Below are positions 16,606 through 25,098 of a stretch of 64,000 nucleotides of DNA, one piece after another. This DNA is from Limnohabitans sp. (GTDB taxonomy: Bacteria; Pseudomonadota; Gammaproteobacteria; Burkholderiales; Burkholderiaceae_C), in the NCBI RefSeq assembly GCF_023910625.1, contig NZ_JAAVVW010000003.1, positions 2,046,001-2,110,000 on the forward strand. Direction: 5' to 3'. The first letter of the stretch is position 1. Every line of letters begins with the position of its first letter. The position numbers were made by a program, and so were the translations under genes. The notes below the pieces were generated by a model. The model saw nothing but the letters and a program-made list of their open reading frames with translations. It was not told the origin of the DNA and ran no database searches.

Positions 16606-16949
16606 TGGTCACGCGAACCTATGTGCCCGAAGCCGGTGACATCGTTTGGCTGGAATTTGACCCGCAAGCCGGGCATGAACAGGCAGGCCACCGTCCCGCC
16701 TTGGTGCTAAGCCCTGCGGCATACAACGCCAAAAAAGGCTTGATGGTGTGCTGCCCCCTGTCTACCCAAATCAAAGGCTACCCCTTTGAAGTCCAGACCT
16801 TGATCGACGGTAAACCGGGTGTTGTGCTGTCAGACCAAGTCAAATCATTGGACTGGCGCCTTCGGCAAGCCAAAAAGAAAGACGCGGTTCCCGAAGAAGT
16901 GCTTCAGGATGTCCGCGCCAAGATCAAGGCCTTGCTGCAAATTGGCTGA
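16605..16949 (+). CDS. mazF: Endoribonuclease toxin MazF
   Basis: 114 residues with the PemK/MazF fold: GDIVWLEFDPQAGHEQAGHRPALVLSP at the N-terminus (the RPALVLS segment holds the catalytic arginine) and VVLSDQVKSLDWR later (catalytic threonine/serine region). It is an mRNA interferase inhibited by the upstream MazE. The ATG at 16605 overlaps the mazE stop. Length and ends are normal. Confidence 0.93.
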   Translation: MVTRTYVPEAGDIVWLEFDPQAGHEQAGHRPALVLSPAAYNAKKGLMVCCPLSTQIKGYPFEVQTLIDGKPGVVLSDQVKSLDWRLRQAKKKDAVPEEVLQDVRAKIKALLQIG

Positions 16950-16988
16950 CTTATCTGCTTTGCCAGCAGCATCCGCACCGAGAAATAA

Positions 16989-17159
16989 GTGAACCTCTGC
17001 CGGGTGTCACGCGCCACGACCTACCGGGATCTGACGGCGCTGTGCGAGATGGGGATATTGGTGCAGATGGGGACGGGGCGGGGGACGCGATACAAACTTG
17101 AGGATTTGTTGGCTGGCATCACCGATGAGAACGCCCATGGCGAAGTGGATTTTGGGTGA
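16989..17159 (+). pseudogene. Chimeric remnant: Fic-protein HTH tail joined to a MazE tail
   Basis: An open stretch after TAA (16986-16988) reads VSRATTYRDLTALCEMGILV, like the C-terminal winged helix of Fic-family proteins, then runs in frame into KLEDLLAGITDENAHGEVDFG and a TGA. The second half repeats the MazE tail encoded at about 16.5 kb with a few changes. The joint looks like recombination between decayed toxin-antitoxin-related genes. A 56-residue product from GTG 16989 is conceivable but has no clear ribosome-binding site. Confidence 0.55.
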
Positions 17160-17238
17160 CCAGCTAGTAGGAATGCGCTTTGATCTTTTAGCGCACCGAT
17201 GTACAGCGCCACTTCACATGTTCCTAGGCGACCACTTA

Positions 17239-18351
17239 TTGCTCCGGCCCTTTGAAGTTTAAGCAGCATATCGAACCCGACGGTCCTGGAAGTAGTCAAT
17301 AACCCGCTCGGTTGTTTTCTCCAACATCAACATATGTTCGTTGGCAGCTTCGCGTAATTTGGCTTTGGTTCGCACTGGAACGCGCTTGCCCATCTCCTGC
17401 TTCAAGTCCGCGTTCAGCCGCTCTTCTGGGTTCAGTTGCGGGCTGTAGCTGGGCAGGTAAAAAAGCTCGATCTGTTCTTTGCGCTCAGCTACCCACGCCT
17501 TGACCAGTTTGCTGTGGTGCACGCGCAAGTTGTCCAGGATCAGGAAGACTTTTTTGCTCGCATCTTTGATCAAGGCCTGCAAAAACTCAATCAGCTTTTC
17601 TGCATCAAATGCCTCATCAATGATCATCCACCTTGTCTTGCCCTGATTGGTCACCGTGGCAATCATCGACAGCTTTTGGCGCGTGCCACCCACCGCCATG
17701 GTCACGGGTGTTTTGCCTGCAGGGGCATAGCTCCTGCCGCGCACATCAGTGTTGACCAGTGCGGTCTCATCACCCCAGTGAATTTCGCCCCCTTCAGCTC
17801 TGGCGCGCTGCTCTATGGCGGGGTATTCACCCTCAAGCCAGGCCTGCACAGCAGCCGGGCTTTGTTCGTAGGCGCGTTTGATCGGCTTTTGCGGCGTAAA
17901 ACCCCAGCGCGCGAGGTACTTGCCAATGCTGCGCACCTGCAGCTTGATGCCAAATTCTTGCTCAATGAGTTGCCCCACCGCAGCTCGACTCCAAAGGCTG
18001 AAGTCCATCTTCAACTGCTCAGGTCGTTTGTCGATGATCATGCGCTGGATGGCATCTTCTTGGGCTGAGCTGAGCACGCGTCCGTCGCCTTTAATCCGTC
18101 CGCGAGGAGTAGGCCGCACGTTTGCCCAACCGCCGGCCTCGAACAGATCAATCGTTGATCGCACTGTCGGATGACTCAGTCCAGTCATCGCCACAATTTG
18201 CATCACCTTGATGCCCTTCTTGTGCAACCGAATGACTTGCTTGCGCCGCTCGTGCAGTTGCTCCAGTGTTTGGTATCTTGCGTCTTCTTTTTCCATGATC
18301 TGAACATGGGGTCAATCACCTGGAATTCAAGACTTCAATGGGCCGAATCTA
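17239..18351 (-). mobile_element. IS630-family insertion sequence, about 1.1 kb
   Basis: One intact transposase gene is bounded by imperfect inverted repeats of about 20 bp sharing CGGCCC(T/A)TTGAAGT, and each outer end is preceded by a TA dinucleotide (17237-17238 and 18352-18353), the IS630 target. The exact ends are inferred from those features. Confidence 0.75.
17259..18296 (-). CDS. IS630-family transposase
   Basis: 345 residues. The N-terminal helix-turn-helix region (KQVIRLHKKGIKVMQIVAMTG and the winged helix with SRAAVGQLIEQEFG) is followed by the DDE core: the first aspartate in EIHWGDETAL, the second in VFLILDNLRVHHS, and the glutamate in SPQLNPEERLNADLK. The frame is undamaged and ATG 18296 gives a normal length. 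It separates the toxin-antitoxin cluster from the rmuC-helicase unit. Confidence 0.95.
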   Translation of the reverse strand: MEKEDARYQTLEQLHERRKQVIRLHKKGIKVMQIVAMTGLSHPTVRSTIDLFEAGGWANVRPTPRGRIKGDGRVLSSAQEDAIQRMIIDKRPEQLKMDFSLWSRAAVGQLIEQEFGIKLQVRSIGKYLARWGFTPQKPIKRAYEQSPAAVQAWLEGEYPAIEQRARAEGGEIHWGDETALVNTDVRGRSYAPAGKTPVTMAVGGTRQKLSMIATVTNQGKTRWMIIDEAFDAEKLIEFLQALIKDASKKVFLILDNLRVHHSKLVKAWVAERKEQIELFYLPSYSPQLNPEERLNADLKQEMGKRVPVRTKAKLREAANEHMLMLEKTTERVIDYFQDRRVRYAA

Positions 18352-18377
18352 TAGGCGTAACACGAGTGAAGACCGGT

Positions 18378-20537
18378 TCAAGTCGAGGCTTGTGCGTCAG
18401 AATTTAGGCGTTTTTCACTAAGCTCGATGCCATCCGTGAGTGCCGCCAGTTCCTCAACAGAGGTCAATTCACCACGTGCGAGCTCAACCAGTTCTGATGG
18501 TAATTTTTTTGTAGACTTGACACCAAGATCACGAAGCATCTCGGCTTGGCGGATCACGTTACCTTTACCTGTGGTAAGGCGTTTGTGGGCATCGTCGTAA
18601 GACTCCTTTGCTTGTTTCAGACGGGCTCCTACCTGTTCAAGATCTTTCACGAAGTCAACCAACCTGTCGTAGAGCTCTGCTCCACGTTTGGCGATATCTT
18701 GCGCATTGCGGCTCTGCTGCTCTTGTCGCCACAGATGTGCCACGGTTCGAACAACAAAAAGCAGTGTGGATGGGCTGACCAAAAGAACATTTCGATCCCA
18801 AGCGTCCATGAAAAGTCGCTCATCATTTGAGATAGCGAGCATAAAAGCGGGTTCTATAGGGACAAACATGAGAACAAAGTCCAAACTACTGCCATAGAGC
18901 TTCTCGTAGCTCTTGGTAGATAGACCTAGGACATGTTTGCGAACCGAATCCATGTGTTTGCGGGCAGATTGCAGTCGATCTTCCTCCGTATCTGAGATGG
19001 TATATTCTTCGTAAGCATTCAGGCTGACCTTGGAGTCCACCACCAACTTGCGCTGCTCAGGAAGCATGATGACCACGTCCGGTTGCGCTCGACTACCATC
19101 TTCTCGGGTCTGACTGTCCTGGACGATGTACTCCATCCCCTTACGCAGGCCAGAAACCTCTAAGACCCGCTCAAGAACGAGCTCGCCCCAGTTGCCCTGT
19201 GCCTTGGTGTTCCCCTTCAATGCATTCGTCAGGTTTTTGGCTTCTTGGCTGAGCGCCTGGTTAAGAGAGGCTAGCTGACGAACTTGCTCTGCCATGGCGG
19301 ATCGGTCTTTGCTCTCCTGCACATAGACTTCTTCGACTTTGCCCTTGAATTCGTGGATCTGTTGGCGCAGCGGATCGAGCAGTTGCCCGAGATTGGTCTG
19401 ATTCTGTTCAGAAAATTTCTTGGATTTTTCCTCCAAGATGTCATTCGCTACGTTCTTGAACTGCTCGGATAGCGTGTTCTTGGCAGCTTCAAGTAATGCC
19501 AGTTTTTCTTGTGAAGACTTGAGCTCAGCCTGCAGTTGAGTGCTCAGTTGTGTGACCTCTGCTGTCAGTCGATTCACGCTCGACTCCGCATCCGAGCGAG
19601 CCAGCTTGGCCTGTCGTAATTCCTCTTCCAATGCAGGTATGCGCAAGGATTGTTCTTCCAATGCGGCGCGGCGTTCGCTGGACGATGCCTGAGCTGCCAA
19701 GGCAGCCTTGAGGCTTTGTCCGGAGTTGAACAATTCTTCTTCCAACGGCTTGATCCGAGAGGCTTGCTCTTCCAGGGTTGCCTTCTGACCGGTCAGGTTG
19801 TTAACGTCAATGACGGCCTGGGCCAATAGGCTACGCAATTGGACGAGGTCGTTTTCTAGGCCGCTTGCCTTTTCTGAATTTGATTGTGCGAGAGAGCCCT
19901 TCTCCGACGCTTCAGCAGAAACACGACGAAGTTCCTCGGTCTTGCTTTGCAGCTGCATGCGGACATTCGCCAGTTCATCTTCGAGCGGCTTTACCCTGGA
20001 TGCCTGCTCTTCCAATGTGGCCCTGATGCCCGTCATTGTCTTTACATCCGCAGTCACCAGCCTTAACTGAGACATAGTCTCGTTCAACCGGTTTTCCAAG
20101 GCTTCTGCTCGCTGTGAGTTTGACTGGGCCAGACTTGCTTTCTCCGATGCCTCTGCGGTGATTCGGCGCAACTCTTCAGCCTGGTGGCTCAATTGTTCAG
20201 AAGTCGAATTGAGGCTTTTTTCCAAGCTCTCAACTCGGACGACTCGCTCCGACAATCTTGAAACTTCGTCTCTTGCTTGATTGAGATCTTCGCGACGACG
20301 ATCAAGCTGAGCGTTCATTTCGCTGAAAGATGTAGAGTTCTTTTCTAGTGACGATTCCAGTGAATTGGAGCGCTCTCGCAGTTGAGAAAGTTCTGCTTGA
20401 GACTCAGACTGGGCCTTAAGCACTGCTGTCTCAACGGCCGAGATGCAATGGCTTTTGAACGCGAACCAAGTTGTAACTCCACCAAACACTAGGCCAAGAA
20501 AAACAGCCATTAGCAATTGCATCACTTGCGAATCCAT
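18378..20537 (-). CDS. rmuC: RmuC-family protein with an extended, repeated coiled coil
   Basis: 719 residues, clearly longer than the roughly 400-520 usual for RmuC. One membrane helix (about residues 7-27) is followed by a coiled coil to about residue 400, then the RmuC nuclease-like domain (GNWGELVLERVLEVSGLRKG; DVVIMLPEQRKLVVDSKVSLNAYEEY; FVPIEPAFMLAI; VVRTVAHLWRQEQQ). Within the coil residues 121-200 and 201-280 are an 80-residue direct repeat. RmuC proteins have a PD-(D/E)XK-like core and limit recombination at inverted repeats; their biochemistry is poorly known. It lies 111 bp downstream of a helicase gene on the same strand and is less GC-rich than the flanking core genes. Confidence 0.9.
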   Translation of the reverse strand: MDSQVMQLLMAVFLGLVFGGVTTWFAFKSHCISAVETAVLKAQSESQAELSQLRERSNSLESSLEKNSTSFSEMNAQLDRRREDLNQARDEVSRLSERVVRVESLEKSLNSTSEQLSHQAEELRRITAEASEKASLAQSNSQRAEALENRLNETMSQLRLVTADVKTMTGIRATLEEQASRVKPLEDELANVRMQLQSKTEELRRVSAEASEKGSLAQSNSEKASGLENDLVQLRSLLAQAVIDVNNLTGQKATLEEQASRIKPLEEELFNSGQSLKAALAAQASSSERRAALEEQSLRIPALEEELRQAKLARSDAESSVNRLTAEVTQLSTQLQAELKSSQEKLALLEAAKNTLSEQFKNVANDILEEKSKKFSEQNQTNLGQLLDPLRQQIHEFKGKVEEVYVQESKDRSAMAEQVRQLASLNQALSQEAKNLTNALKGNTKAQGNWGELVLERVLEVSGLRKGMEYIVQDSQTREDGSRAQPDVVIMLPEQRKLVVDSKVSLNAYEEYTISDTEEDRLQSARKHMDSVRKHVLGLSTKSYEKLYGSSLDFVLMFVPIEPAFMLAISNDERLFMDAWDRNVLLVSPSTLLFVVRTVAHLWRQEQQSRNAQDIAKRGAELYDRLVDFVKDLEQVGARLKQAKESYDDAHKRLTTGKGNVIRQAEMLRDLGVKSTKKLPSELVELARGELTSVEELAALTDGIELSEKRLNSDAQAST
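19698..20177 (-). repeat. Two tandem 240-bp coding repeats in rmuC
   Basis: Codons 121-200 and 201-280 align with no gap: EELRRITAEASEKASLAQSNS matches EELRRVSAEASEKGSLAQSNS and ATLEEQASRVKPLEDEL matches ATLEEQASRIKPLEEEL, exactly 80 residues apart. A third, shorter ALEEQSLRIPALEEEL follows 38 residues after the second. The coil appears to have grown by duplication. Confidence 0.85.
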
Positions 20538-20648
20538 TGAGTCTTGCCTCTATGAGTTAGCCACACCGCCATGAAGCATTTTCAAAATGACATAAAAATT
20601 TTAGAGCTCCACAACGAAGATTGTAACTTTGAATTAATTACTTTGGTT

Positions 20649-23315
20649 TTATTTTGTGGTGTCCCAATAGGCGGTAAAGTGATGTCGAACGGGGTCAAGT
20701 AGTGCAGGTAATCCGCGCTCGCAGGCCAGACCCAAATAAGCCGCAGCGCGGGTGGTGCCGACATAGATGTATTTGTCGAACAGTTCGGGCTGAAGTTCTG
20801 CCAGGCGGTCAACGCCCAAGAAGAAAACTGCCTCGAACTCCAGGCCCTTGATGTGCTTAATGTCGAATACTCGCACGCTGCTCTCTTGACCTACCGCCTG
20901 CCCTTCACGACACGCCATCACAGGAATGTTGTGCTCGCTCAGCAGAGCCTCTAGGGCCTTTGCAATCGGCGCTACCTCATCTTCGCTGTTGACGAAAACG
21001 GCAATGGATGGAAGCTGCTGCACGACAATCCGCTCGATATCAACGATGCGGTCTGCGAGCCATTGAACAATCTGCGTTGCTGAGCTGTTTTCCAGCAGAA
21101 CTGGCGAAACCACTTCGTTGTTCACTTCTGTAGGTAGGCTGACGTTCGGCACAGAACCATTGACTGCACGGATGATGTCTTTCGCGAGGTCATTGAGCTG
21201 CCTAGACTGGCGGTAGGCTACCGCGATCTCATAAACCTCGACGCCGGGCAAGCTCCAGGACAGCGCTTCCGGACTTCGAACACCCCATGTGGTCAGTCGC
21301 TGGTTGAAGTCACCGCAAGCGAAAACCGATCGTGTCCGTGGGTGAGCCAGCGCGTTCATGCATGCCAGTTGCAGTGGCGAAAAGTCGGTGGCCTCGTCCA
21401 CCAGAATCTGATGTCGGTGACAGCTCATGACGCTCTTCAACGGCGCCCATTGCAGGCTGTCAATTGCGCGCTGGATACTCCGACGGTCGATCAACTGGTT
21501 GCCTGCTTTGAGGGTGGCCAGCAGGATGACATCCAGCTCCAGCGGGTTAACGTCACGCTGATCAAATGTTCCAGACTGGTACCAAGTTCCCGCGCCCTGC
21601 CGTTCACGGCGAAAGGCGCGATAGCGCTTGCTGACACCACTGATATACCCACGGGCCGGCGTGACAAAGCGGCGAGCAGCTGATAGAAGAATCAGCTTGT
21701 TCCCTATATCGATGAGGTCACTTTGATGAAGCACGCGGGCACCCAGCCACTCTATGATTTTGCCGCTGCGGTTGGCCTTGTTCGCCGCACGTTTAGTGGC
21801 AGCGCCACGAGCCAAGACCCTGAGCGCTTGGTAATACTCGTTGGTCGCGGCCTGTACACCAACTTTGGGTGCTTGCACATCTTCCTCGTCGTCCACGTCC
21901 ACTTCTTCGGCCTCGTCCGTTTCTGTTTGCTGCAAAGTCTCTAGAAACGCGGCGAACTCGGCCACGAAGTTGCGATTTGTCTGAAGTTGTGCAATCAACC
22001 CGGCTTCGAGTCGTTTGCCGATATCTTCCCTGAACTGGGCTACAAAAGACTGAACCCTAGGCAACTCTTCTGCCAACTGGCTCAAGGTTGCTGGCCAACT
22101 TTGATGTTCGCCTAGTACCAAAGACAACAGCTTTCCTAATTCGTCAGCTTGCCTAATGTTCGATTGCTGGAGGACCTGGGCGGCAGTGGTCAGCTCCTGC
22201 AGGTAGCTTTGACCTTGCCAAACATCAAAGTCAGTGAACCACTCGACTTGGTTCTTTATCGTGGTGTCCAGCAAGCTGCTCAGGCCGGCCTTCTGGACGA
22301 AGGTCCCGCCACCGGTAGGTGTTCTGAGGATGCTGAAGGTCTGTCTGCATAGTTCTCGTCGATGGTCGTCCCAAGTCCGAAGGTTTTGATCAGACGCCGG
22401 CACCAACTCGCGGTTGAATGCTTCTTTCAGGTATTGTTTGAGCAGTTCCGTTGGCGTGAACATGAGCCAACTGCGCTCATGTGACAGGCCTTGCGCAAGC
22501 GCCACCTCCTGGACCACGCGTTGTTCGTCTTCATCGAGATACTGGATGTCTAGCTTCTGACCCAGGCGGCGAATCAGGGTTGTGGTTTTTCCCGTACCGG
22601 GTGGTCCCAGCAGAACGACCTGATGTGACAGCGGCAGACGGAAAACCTCGTCCTGAAACTTGTCAAGAATAGGCTGATCCCGTAGCCCCATTCGTGTGAT
22701 TACACTTCGGCGGATGCCTTCTTCAATAGTCGCATTCTTGGCCTCCTTGGCGCGGATTTCTGCCAGGATCTTGCTTGCGCTGTGTGTCGGTTGCTCCGCT
22801 TTCAAAAGAGCCCGAAGTGAGTCAATCGTGACGCTGGGTAGGTCTTCGCGCTGTATGACCGAATAAGCATCCCACTGCCCGTTGACCTTCTCAGGACGAA
22901 GGCCTGTTTTGGAGACGACGATCCAGGCTTGGCCATCGGGAGTGAGGTACTCATCCCCTACTGGCATCGACGCTAGACGACCCCACTTAGTAAGGTAGCT
23001 GATGACTCCAAATCCGGCCATACCCTGATCCGCACGGCAGAAGAAACGGGTATGGAGTCCACCCTTTTCGTCTTCAGCAACAACACGGGAGACCACCGGC
23101 TCTTTGCTTAACCGCTGGTAGGCCGCACGATTCTGTTGATTGACTTGACCCAGGTTGCGCATCGCAGCTTCCGAGACAGAGCTAGGCACAAGCGTGTCCA
23201 CACTGGGGCCATTTGGGTCTTTTAGCCAGGAGTGCGCCGCTGTGGAGACTTCTTGGAGCTTTCCGAGCACCTCTTCTGCAATCGGTGCCAAGGCGTTGTG
23301 ATCTGCACTGTTCAA
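20649..23315 (-). CDS. UvrD/Rep-like SF1 helicase, partner of RmuC
   Basis: 888 residues. An unassigned N-terminal region (about 1-225) precedes Walker A GPPGTGKTTT (about residues 237-246). The Walker B counterpart is ILVDEATDFSPLQLACMNA, with CGDFNQRL after it (UvrD motif III region), and AYRQSRQLNDLA resembles motif IV. The end has KHIKGLEFEAVFFLG and YIYVGTTRAAAYLGLAC, like UvrD motifs V and VI. The middle (about 300-560) is long, with an acidic patch (EAEEVDVDDEEDV). The start is a TTG at 23315 with AGGAG just upstream. It probably forms an operon with rmuC. The exact family was not recognised. Confidence 0.82.
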   Translation of the reverse strand: MNSADHNALAPIAEEVLGKLQEVSTAAHSWLKDPNGPSVDTLVPSSVSEAAMRNLGQVNQQNRAAYQRLSKEPVVSRVVAEDEKGGLHTRFFCRADQGMAGFGVISYLTKWGRLASMPVGDEYLTPDGQAWIVVSKTGLRPEKVNGQWDAYSVIQREDLPSVTIDSLRALLKAEQPTHSASKILAEIRAKEAKNATIEEGIRRSVITRMGLRDQPILDKFQDEVFRLPLSHQVVLLGPPGTGKTTTLIRRLGQKLDIQYLDEDEQRVVQEVALAQGLSHERSWLMFTPTELLKQYLKEAFNRELVPASDQNLRTWDDHRRELCRQTFSILRTPTGGGTFVQKAGLSSLLDTTIKNQVEWFTDFDVWQGQSYLQELTTAAQVLQQSNIRQADELGKLLSLVLGEHQSWPATLSQLAEELPRVQSFVAQFREDIGKRLEAGLIAQLQTNRNFVAEFAAFLETLQQTETDEAEEVDVDDEEDVQAPKVGVQAATNEYYQALRVLARGAATKRAANKANRSGKIIEWLGARVLHQSDLIDIGNKLILLSAARRFVTPARGYISGVSKRYRAFRRERQGAGTWYQSGTFDQRDVNPLELDVILLATLKAGNQLIDRRSIQRAIDSLQWAPLKSVMSCHRHQILVDEATDFSPLQLACMNALAHPRTRSVFACGDFNQRLTTWGVRSPEALSWSLPGVEVYEIAVAYRQSRQLNDLAKDIIRAVNGSVPNVSLPTEVNNEVVSPVLLENSSATQIVQWLADRIVDIERIVVQQLPSIAVFVNSEDEVAPIAKALEALLSEHNIPVMACREGQAVGQESSVRVFDIKHIKGLEFEAVFFLGVDRLAELQPELFDKYIYVGTTRAAAYLGLACERGLPALLDPVRHHFTAYWDTTK

Positions 23316-23481
23316 GCTTTACTCCTGCTTCGGGTTCAGTTTTTTTATTTGTAAGGACGACAATCAAAGCCACCACATCGGGGTCGTTACTCTTAGTAAA
23401 TTCGCCCTTAGTGGCATAGGTATCGTCGAATGAAAGCAGGTTGAAGGCCGTCCACTCTATATTCTGGCGCTTAAGCAGCCA
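23316..23481 (-). pseudogene. Unidentified coding-like fragment upstream of the helicase
   Basis: In another minus-strand frame an open stretch begins after a TGA (23482-23484) and reads RQNIEWTAFNLLSF, DDTYATKGEFTKSNDPDVVAL, IVVLTNKKTEPEAGVKLE before running into the helicase gene. The composition looks protein-like and its end overlaps the helicase ribosome-binding site, as an upstream operon gene would. No family is recognised and no good start is visible, so it may be the tail of a lost gene at the island boundary. Confidence 0.35.
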
Positions 23482-23532
23482 TCACCGCAACTAGCGGTTT
23501 CTATGTTCAAACAATATTCTTGGACCAAATTA

Positions 23533-25013
23533 TTACTCAGAAAGCTTTCTTTTAAGCAGGTTGTTCACTTGCCCCGGATTGGCCTTGCCCTTGCTGGCTT
23601 TCATGATCGGGCCGACCAAAGCCGTTCAATGGCCTTGGCAGTTACCCGCCTTGAACTCTTCCACGTTCTTGGGATTCGCCGCCAGGACTTCGTCGATGAT
23701 CTTTTCCAGCTCGCCGGTGTCGTTCATCTGCTTGAGGCCTTTGGATTCGATGATGGCGTCAACATCGCCTTCGCCGCTACCGGAGGGGCCTTCTTTGTTC
23801 CACAGACCTTCAAACACCTGACGCGCCGCGCTGTTGCTGATGGTGTTGTCGCTGATGCGGCCGATCAGGGCGGCCAGTTGTGCAGCGCTCACAGGCGATT
23901 GTTCGATGGCCATTTCGCTGGCGTTCAAGCGGCGTGAAACTTCGCCCATGATCCAGTTGCTGGCCAGTTTGGGCTGGCCACAGGCCTTGGCGGTGGCTTC
24001 GAAGTAGGCGGCAACCGCTTTGCTTTGGGTCAGCTGCGTGGCGTCGTATTCGGGCAGTGCGTAGTCTTTGACGAAAGCGCTCGGCCATCACGCGGGGCAG
24101 CTCGGCCATTTCGCTTTTGACGCGTTCCACCCAGTCGCGGCCAATCACCAACGGTGGCAGGTCCGGGTCGGGGAAAGTAACGGTAATCGGCAGCGTCTTC
24201 CTTGGTGCGCATGGCGCGGGTCTCGCCCGTGTCGGGGTCGAACAGCACCGTGGCTTGTTGGATGGCGCGGCCGTCTTCAATTCTGTCGATCTGCCAACGC
24301 ACCTCATAGTCGATGGCTTGCTGCATGAACTTGAAGCTGTTCAGGTTCTTGATTTCGCGTCGGGTGCCCAGCGGCTGGCCGGGCTTGCGCACCGAGACGT
24401 TGGCGTCGCAACGGAAAGAGCCTTCTTGCATGTTGCCGTCGCAGATGCCGATCCAGGTCACGATCTTGTGCAGCTCTTTGGCGTAGGCCACGGCTTCTTC
24501 GCTGCTGCGCATGTCGGGCTGGGTCACGATTTCCAGCAAGGGGGTGCCCGCGCGGTTCAAATCGATGCCACTTTGCCCAATGAAGTCTTCGTGCAGCGAT
24601 TTGCCCGCGTCTTCTTCGAGGTGGGCGCGCTCCAGTCGTACGGTTTTGCGCACGGTCTCTTTGCCTTCTTCCAAGAAGAAGGACACCTCGCCGCCTTGCA
24701 CCACCGGGATCTCGAACTGGCTGATCTGATAGCCCTTGGGCAGGTCGGGGTAGAAGTAGTTTTTGCGCGCAAAAATGCTGCGCTCGGCAATGTGGGCGTT
24801 GATGGCCAGGCCGAACTCGATGGCGCGTTCAACCGCGCCGATGTTCATCACCGGCAGTGTGCCGGGCAGGGCCATGTCCACCGCGCAGGCTTGGGTGTTG
24901 GCTTCTGCGCCAAACGCTGTCGGGGCGCGGCTGAAGATCTTGCTCTTCGTAGAAAGTTGGGCGTGTGTTTCGAAGCCGATGACGACTTCGTAGCCTTGGA
25001 CGAGTTTGCTCAT
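23533..25013 (-). pseudogene. gatB: Aspartyl/glutamyl-tRNA amidotransferase subunit B, frame broken by insertions
   Basis: GatB activates and amidates misacylated Glu-tRNA(Gln)/Asp-tRNA(Asn) with GatA and GatC. From ATG 25013 the protein is normal ([20 protein letters not shown]) to DYRYFP. The correct frame then continues as [21 protein letters not shown] after one extra base in a G run at 24170-24173. Another extra base near 24073 shifts it to [18 protein letters not shown]. Near the end one extra base at about 23640 and two at 23617-23620 create an in-frame stop before LVGPIMKASKGKANPGQVNNL and the final TAA at 23533-23535. Removing these five inserted bases restores about 491 codons. All changes are insertions in a normally important gene, so sequencing error is at least as likely as true decay. 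Confidence 0.85.
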
Positions 25014-25098
25014 GGTTGGGCTCCTGCCGGGCCGCCCCAAAGGAGCCCAGCACCCCCTTGGGGGGCAGTGAATACACGAAGTGATGAACGTGGGGGCA

